Source: Nymphaea colorata (Eukaryota > Streptophyta > Magnoliopsida > Nymphaeales > Nymphaeaceae). From it: a stretch of DNA of 64,000 nt. The translations under genes and the position numbers were made by a program. This document shows, in pieces, positions 57,134 through 64,000 of the stretch; positions within the stretch are counted from its first letter, which is position 1; each line of letters starts with the position of its first letter. Under the pieces are notes generated by a model that was not told where the DNA came from, ran no database searches, and was given only the letters and a program-made list of their open reading frames with translations. The stretch lies in assembly GCF_008831285.2 (NCBI RefSeq), contig NC_045138.2, positions 1,563,143 to 1,627,142 of the forward strand. The letters are read 5' to 3'.

Positions 57134-59441
57134 ATTGTGCTTGTTCCATAAGTTTCCCTTGTTCCCAATGACATGATTGAGCTAACTTTGGAATGCTCTG
57201 AATCTAGAAGTGGGATTGCGCGATCAGATCTTTAGCTTAGTAGCTGAATTGATTTGATTGAGATATGACTTACCCAAAGAAAGAAGGTAATTTCAAAATA
57301 TATGTCGCAAACGCAACTTAGAAATGCTTCAAAATATTCATAATTAAAAAAATGCTCCAGTGTTAGCAATTGTCATGATTGATAAGTGATAGGATATGAT
57401 TTAAAACAGAATGTGCTAATGTACTCAGTAAAAGAAGCTGGATGATATCTTGGATTGGGACTGAGGCGAAGAAAATAATGGAAAATGCCCTGGTGTTAAC
57501 AATTATCATAACTGATAGGATATGGTTCAAAACAGAATGTGATAATTACTAGGTAAAAGATAAATGGTTGATATCTTGGATTGAAACTGAGACAAAAAAA
57601 AAAACAAAGGAAAATGCCCCTTTCAGAGAAGGTGTGTACACAACTATATAAAGAAACTTTATATATTTCTTGCTAATAAGGAAATGAGAATGAAAGGTAA
57701 TAACATGTGTACGAACTCATATATGAAAGAATTTTTCGATTTGTATTTAATGACAAGCAATTGGGACAAAGTCGGTAGAAAATGAATTTGTTGTAAGAAT
57801 ATGATCGGTAAATAGTGATTTCATAGCGAGATATCAAGTTGATAATATTTGAAAATAATATAGAAAAACAGAAAAAAATACGAGTGATTTATTACTTGTG
57901 AAGAATTTTAATTTTGAAAGGATTAAATTTTACGCAGAGTATAAATATATGAGGTTTGATTCATGAAGATATTGACTCAATAGGGGTGAATGAATAAGTC
58001 AAAATCAAGTGTTCGACAATTGACAATAGAATATACTGGAGTAAAGCAAAGATTGGTATTCAACTTGAAATAAATGATGACCCAATCAAATCATGAAAGT
58101 AATAAAATAGGAGGAAAGACATATTATGGGTATTGAAGCTAGAAAATTATTTGGCTAAATTTAAATGAATAAAAATGCATGACATGAGTCAAGCAAATTT
58201 GGTAACTGAGCCAATAGAAGTGTATCATGTTCAAGAATAGAATGTTTAACAAATAAATAAATGAGAGATGGACAAGGTATGATAAAATGTAGATTTTGAA
58301 GTAATTATAGAAAAGGGACTTGCCAAGGAATAATTGATGACCTAATAAAATTATGAAAGTAGTAAAATTGGAGGGAAGTCACACTATAGGTACTGAAGCT
58401 AAAAAATACTTGGCTAAGTACAAATGAGGGAAAAAAAATGCATGACTTGAGTCAAGCAAAGTTGGTAATTGAACCAATAGATGACTCTCATGTTCACTAA
58501 TAAAATGTTAGACAGATGAATAAGTGGGGGATTGCCAAGGTATGATAAAATATAGATTTTGAAACAATTTAAAAAAAATGGACTTTTTGAATGGTAGTAT
58601 TTGGATAATCAATGTCACTTAGGTAGTAGGGTTGAAGCACCATTTTATGACGTGATCATGTTGAAGACTATAGAGATTATCAAAGAAAACATTAATATAA
58701 ATGATGAAGATGAAATGTAAAATTATTGAATTGATCAAGGAGTGCATGGAAGACACACATGCACTCATCATATAATGATAAACATCCAACATTTTCTAAA
58801 ATCACATTTATCATCCATCATGTAGCTTGGTTTGATCAATTATGACTATTCCATATAAAATATGCCAATATACCTTAGACAATGGGCCTAGTACAAGCAT
58901 AGACTCTACCATTAACCAACTAAGATTTGGGTTTCTCATGTCTCCTTGGTCACCCGTCAATATACCATAAGTTACCACTCATAGTATGAACGAGGGAGCT
59001 TTTTCGCCCAAGGCGTGGTCCAGTTGTAAGGCTTAGTTTTGTGCTACCACCTAAGACCAATCCTGGCAACATGATAATTGGGAGAAATAGGTATTGGAAG
59101 TTTTTGGAATATGAGCAAGCATGCAAAACTGGTTGTCTCTAATACAATATTTTTTATGATAATGATTAAAATAAATAAGAAGCAAAGATTGTTTTCAATC
59201 AAGTCTTAAATTGAGGATGATTATATTTCATCTCAGATCTATGTAAATATGATTAATCTTCCTCAATTAGACCTAAATGCATGAGAGCAAACAATAAGGA
59301 ATGTAATGAAATACTGTTGCGGTCAAGGCCAAAGAAAGGAATATGCTTTATCATTGGTAATATATGAGATGTTCAAGTTTGTCAAAATGCATCAATGATA
59401 ATCATAGCCAAACAATGACGAGTCCCATCACGGTCGTCATC
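57134..59441 (+). mobile_element. Non-coding internal region of long-LTR element (third copy)
   Basis: Matches 9491-11825 and, from 57537, also 30393-32310. It is the most diverged of the three by eye. No retroelement protein motif. It leads directly into LTR L5. Confidence 0.75.
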
Positions 59442-62191
59442 TGTTTGCAACCCAAAAAAATTTTTGTTTTTAGAGTGCTCCAAAAAAATGAGGTTTGGTA
59501 TTGAAATGAAAGAGAAAGTGACTCACTTGTCGGTACGAGGATCGACCGTTCTCGAAGCCTTTGCCGGGGATAATCAATCCAAGGGCTATGCTTATTTTTT
59601 ATGCACTTCACTTTTGCTTAAACATCTTTTTCATTCTAAATGTAGTGCAGTGTTTGAGAAAATATTGAAGATTTGATATTTCAAATTTTTGAGAATGTTT
59701 TAAAAAATCATTTGAGGTTGTAAAACATTTTGATTTGGAAAATCTTGAATTGAAATAACTTTACAAATGTTGTTTGAAAACATTTGAAGATCATCTTTTG
59801 GAAATCACTTTGTTATTTTCTTAAGACTTCAAGTAGGTTTGATGTTTTCTTCGAATTTGGTTACTACCTAATTAGAGCTTCATCTCATCTTGCTTAAATT
59901 CTTTTAGAAATGTATTTGTAATCATTTGTGATGTTAAGTAAATGTGAATGTATGAATGCATTGATCCGTCATGACTAAAATAGAATCATCCATTCCTACC
60001 ATGACATTCTTCTAAGAGCAGTTATTCTATTACATACCTCTAAGATTTTTGTTTTATAATTGTCATGAATATTTTTAAGAAGAAATAAAAGTTTTTGAAA
60101 ATATAATGAGATTGTAGACCATCAAGCATGAATCCAATATTGGATCATTACTTGAGTTTTGGTTTTCATGAAGTCCATAAATAAAAAGATCTTAAAAGAA
60201 AAATATTCAATAGAATGAAAAAGAGGAAAGACATGAATGTAAGAGAATGTGGAGAAAAAGAGGGAGAATGAGATTTTAAAAATCACAAAATAAAATATTT
60301 TTGAAAAGAAAGAGAGATACATATACGTATACATACCTACATAGGCATATATATACATACATATATGTATATAAAAGCTTTATAAAAAGAAAGTATAAAA
60401 TCTAATGGAGAGGGAGAAGAAGATTTTAGAAAGAGAGAGAGAGAGAGAGATTTTAGGGAAAGTGAGATTTGTGGAGAAAATGAGACTCTAGAGAGAGAGA
60501 GATACTAAAGAGATAGAGAGAGATAGATACAAGTATATATGAATATATATACATGTATGAGATTTTATAAAAGAATATGTTAAATTATAAAAAAAAGACA
60601 AAGAGAGATAGTCATGTGCATATATACGTATATAACATGTATATAAATATATGTCATCATGAGCATTGAAATCGAGAAATGATTTAAAAATATCTGACTT
60701 CATGTAGACCTGAGTGCAACTTGGACGCATGCAAGAGCCTAAGCTAAGTCTCCAAGGCCGCGTTAGAGAGAAAAATTGCTTTTGAAAATATTTTGAAAAA
60801 CATGGTTCCAAATATTTTATATATTAACATAAAATCATGATTGTTTGTCACAAGAGAGCATATCTCTTCCACCATTAGCTATGGAAGAAAATCAAACATA
60901 CATGAAATGAATAGCAATGTGGGAAAGCACTCATTAGGATCCCTAATTGGGTGATTAAGAACGAAATTAAGCATGAGAATGACAAGAGGAATGCATATTA
61001 ACTTATTGGGCTTTCTCGGGTTGGACAAATCCCAACCTGAAAAATGAACATAAGATGAAGAAATCTCAACCCACACTCATTCTTGCCGTGTATTTGCTCA
61101 TTATTCAAGAAAATTGGTATATAATATGTGAACATCATCTAAAGCATATAACAAGCATATTTTTGGAAAGAAATGAAGGAATGAAATTTATTTTGCCTTA
61201 TTCATACTCCCGGTGCACTCAAGAGTAGCGCTTGACTACGGAGAGGAAATCATTTAAGTTTTCTTGCACGGCCATAGGGATGTGGCAAAGAGAAATGAAA
61301 ATAAAAATGGAGGATTACATACCCTGAATATAGATGAGCCCCCTCCTTTGAATGATCTTAAGATCTCTTCGAGAGGTCTCCTTGTGCTTTCTTGAAGAGT
61401 TTGAACTTGAAGAACCTTGCTTCCAAGGTTGGAGAAGAAGAAAAAAATGGAAAGAGATAGCTAAGGGAAAATAAAAAATTTCAAGTGATGAAGCATTAGA
61501 AGTTCCTCAATGGTTGGCTCATGTCCAAGAAATAGGATTGTGAGGGGATTTAGAGAGTGTTTTAGAGCCAAAATTCAAAATTCGAAATGTTTTGAATTTA
61601 ACAAAATTTTCATGAGAATTTCAAATATTTTTGAATTATTTTAAATTTTTATTTTAAAATAAAATTTGACCATGTACCCTACCAACAACCCTTTGGGCTG
61701 TGGGAGGGTCTATTGCCCACATAAAAAGACCAAAACCGGCTCTCAAGGGGTGGTTTAGACATGAAAACTGTGCAGGCCTCGGTTTGGGCACTGTGGTGAA
61801 TGGCGTGCTGCAGCGTGCAGAGATCGCGTGCGCGTCGCATGACACGCGGTCGCGTGCATGTTGCGTGACAAGCGGTCGCGTGACAAGCGGTCGCGTGACT
61901 GTGCATCACTTGACGCATGATTATTTATTTATTTTTAAATGAAATAACATAAACATGGTATAAAATGAGATACAATGAAATAAAGAAGATAAAATGAGCA
62001 AATAAATAAATAAAAAGGTATGTTCATATAAAAGGCATAAACTATTACTTTTTTATTTAAAAGGTGTATAAAATTGGTTTTTATTATAAATGGGAGGCCG
62101 ACTTCTTTTTGAGTCACTCTGGGCTGGTTTTGAATCCAGATTGGTTTCAAATTGTCACCGGTTCATTTTACTGAGTGATTTAAGCTCAAAA
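59442..62191 (+). mobile_element. Long LTR, 3'-truncated (L5)
   Basis: Starts TGTTTGCAACCC at 59442, the best-preserved family start. It runs parallel to L2 (5639-8420) and ends within the phrase TTTAAGCTCAAAAA at 62191, where tRNA-bearing segment copy 2 begins. The conserved block (GTCGGTACGAGGATCGACCG) is at about 59529. It contains GA microsatellites near 60430 and a GTCGCGTGACAAGC small tandem repeat at 61850-61890. Confidence 0.78.
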
Positions 62192-62225
62192 AGCCAACAA
62201 CTTTATTGGTTCGGATTCAAAAATA

Positions 62226-63335
62226 TCCAATCGAACTGCTTAAAAAAAATTAAACATGAAATAAGTTTAATATCTTATTAAGAAATTAGATGGGATCGGA
62301 ATTAAAGAAATGACATCTTAATAAAAAAACTAGATAATCGGATTCAAATTCAATTTTAAATAAATATGCTCTAAATAAATCAGTTTTTAAGCATACCATA
62401 ATAGAATTCAGGTTCTAATCTATTGTGTATTATTAGAGTTGGACTCGGATAAGATGTAAATCTAAAAGTCAGATTCGTATCGGATTTTTAGATTGTAAAT
62501 TTAAAAATCGAACTCAGATGTGGTATTAGACTTTTCTTCATCCATATTTGGATTTCAATGTACAAACACCCGATAGATTGGATACAGTATGAAATTATCC
62601 ACGATAGAAACATGCAAGAAAAGAGGGGAGGAAAAAAGTTGAGCAAGGAAGAGAAGTGGAGATGCGGGGGATCGAACCCCGTGCCTCTCGCATGCAAAGC
62701 GAGCGCTCTACCATTTGAGCTACATCCCCTGATTTGTTCTAACACTTTTCTCTTCCTTTTTCGTTTCCAAATGAGATGGATGTCCTGCCAAAATGTTTCC
62801 AAACACACCTTGTTTGTTCAAATTTACAGCATCAAAAACTAAAGAAATAATTTGTTACGGGAACAAGGAAAAATATTGATTTCTTTTTTCCATTTTACAT
62901 AAAAATGAGCAGAATCATTCAAGAAGGCCCAAAGATGTGGTAGAAACGCTCCTCTTTTTCTTAATGCATCGCGTACAACAGAAAAATAAGAGAAAACAAA
63001 AAAAAAAGGTAAAAAATGTCGTCATATATTCGGAATATGAAGTAGATCTTACGCTGTTTTTAATCTATCACGATGATATGGTCCTCTCTATTTTAATGTT
63101 GGAACTAAATTTTCTTTTTTGCGCTTGTTATATCCGTTTATATATTTTTATATGATCTTGAACAAAAGTTTTGTTATATAGGATATATGGATTATACAAA
63201 TGACTTGAAGAGAAAGAAAATTTGACAAATATTATTCAGGAGGTGAAATGAAATGATTGAAATCGATTAAGACTGGTGCATAGATTTTCTCTCTTGCGAG
63301 AATGCGGTAGGATAGGGCCCCAACAATTGAGGCAT
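62226..63335. repeat. tRNA-bearing duplicated segment, copy 2
   Basis: Counterpart of 53446-55330 without the 800-bp interval. It abuts the broken end of LTR L5, so it is in a different flank context from copy 1. Confidence 0.88.
62657..62729 (-). tRNA. tRNA-Ala (UGC)
   Basis: 73 bp on the minus strand, all stems paired. Acceptor GGGGATG/CATCTCC (one G-U), D arm GCTC/GAGC, anticodon arm CTCGC-TTTGCAT-GCGAG with anticodon TGC, variable loop AGGCA, T arm CGGGG-TTCGATC-CCCCG, discriminator A. Internal promoter boxes are intact. A run of six T follows on the minus strand (about 62631-62636), a good Pol III terminator. No intron. This looks functional. Confidence 0.96.
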
Positions 63336-64000
63336 GTAAAAATTCTGAAAAGTGACCGGCAGAAAATAGAGAAAGGAAAAAAAAATAAGAGGGCTAAGAA
63401 GAAATTAAAAGGCACGAGGCATTTGATAGTTTTTGAGCTCATCTGTTCAATATGTGCCTCCTCATTAGTACAAATGTTTCACATCTTTAACTCTAATCAT
63501 CTTAGATGGTTAATATTGTAAGTACAGCCCAAAGAGAGACGGGTAAAGCGGATTGAACTTCGTCAAGTAGTCATGAAGATCCCTTTGGAACTTGCATTGA
63601 ATGGGATATCTATATAATCCAGTAGATAGCTTTTAATTTATAGATGCCATTATTGTGCACAAACTTTAAGTGGTCATAGACCTTCAAGGTAAAAGGGTTT
63701 AGCCTGGAAATTCTATGCTTCCAAAAAAAGTACAACCAAATCTCACATTCAAATGCAGTTTTCTTTTTTCGTGTCAAAAACCAAAAAAGAAGCTCTAAGA
63801 CAAGCTTGCAGCGGAGAAGTGGGTGCATATGCACCAAGGATTGCCTTCTTAATAGGAAGAAACAAACAAACATCTTGGTAATTAGTTTACCAACAAGCGT
63901 ATAAAAAAGGGATTTTTTTTAGCCGGTAAATGAGTCGGAAACGGCAAGCTTTGATCGTAACGGCGACATGCAGAACTGCAGCAGGAATTCAGTTGGGAAT
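63336..64000. other. No gene seen
   Basis: AT-rich. Short ORFs on both strands without recognisable domains. No repeat shared with the rest of the window was noticed. Confidence 0.5.

Overview
The window reads as nuclear DNA of a flowering plant. Evidence: fragments of Ty1/Copia polyproteins, very long non-coding LTRs, hAT-like MITEs with CAGTGGCGGAGC ends, plant-type CT-rich 5' leaders, a 5' piece of a plant receptor-like cytoplasmic kinase (RLCK-V family), a chloroplast-protein-like first exon, and nuclear tRNA-Ala genes. The species cannot be named. I see no intact protein-coding host gene. Everything recognisably coding is a broken retroelement or a captured or truncated gene fragment.

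Layout. 1-2.3 kb: low-complexity DNA, a 30-bp tandem repeat and a Copia gag-protease remnant. That remnant is split at 2280 by a 2.65-kb solo LTR (2281-4929, minus) with a CACAC target-site duplication. Copia integrase resumes to 5638 and is then cut by a plus-strand copy of the same LTR family. 5.6-13.5 kb: LTR, about 3 kb of non-coding internal sequence, then a second and shorter LTR.

9.9-22.6 kb and 30.4-44.05 kb are two copies (A and B) of one ~13-kb segmental duplication. Each carries an internal/LTR block, a promoter-like block with a CT-rich leader, two captured RLCK-V fragments head-to-head as a ~430-bp inverted repeat, a 62-bp tandem repeat and MITEs. A central 2.49-kb tract appears identical between A and B apart from one A-run length, although the flanks differ at the percent level with many indels. 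Between A and B lie an unidentified gene fragment (22.96-23.75 kb), a ~3-kb tandem duplication of a Copia RNase H + LTR remnant (23.8-29.6 kb) and a GGGTCGGGT-rich, then GC-rich, LTR-like segment.

44.05-48.67 kb: one Copia element whose 5' half (LTR end, PBS, gag, protease, integrase) is inverted relative to its 3' half (RT, RNase H, 3' LTR). 48.67-49.37 kb: a possible minus-strand host gene start. 49.37-51.57 kb: a second Copia RT/RNase H with 3' LTR. 51.6-51.95 kb: first exon of a plastid-protein-like (possibly NdhT-like) gene. 53.4-55.3 and 62.2-63.3 kb: duplicated segments, each with a minus-strand tRNA-Ala(UGC) gene; the second is structurally clean and the first has a T-stem mismatch. 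55.6-56.65 kb: a chimera of a second plastid-gene fragment and a second copy of the 22.96-kb gene fragment. 57.1-62.2 kb: a further internal + LTR copy of the long-LTR family.

The most unusual object is the promoter-like block followed by the RLCK-V inverted repeat, present twice. Its layout could make a hairpin RNA directed at an RLCK-V gene. That is inference from structure only.
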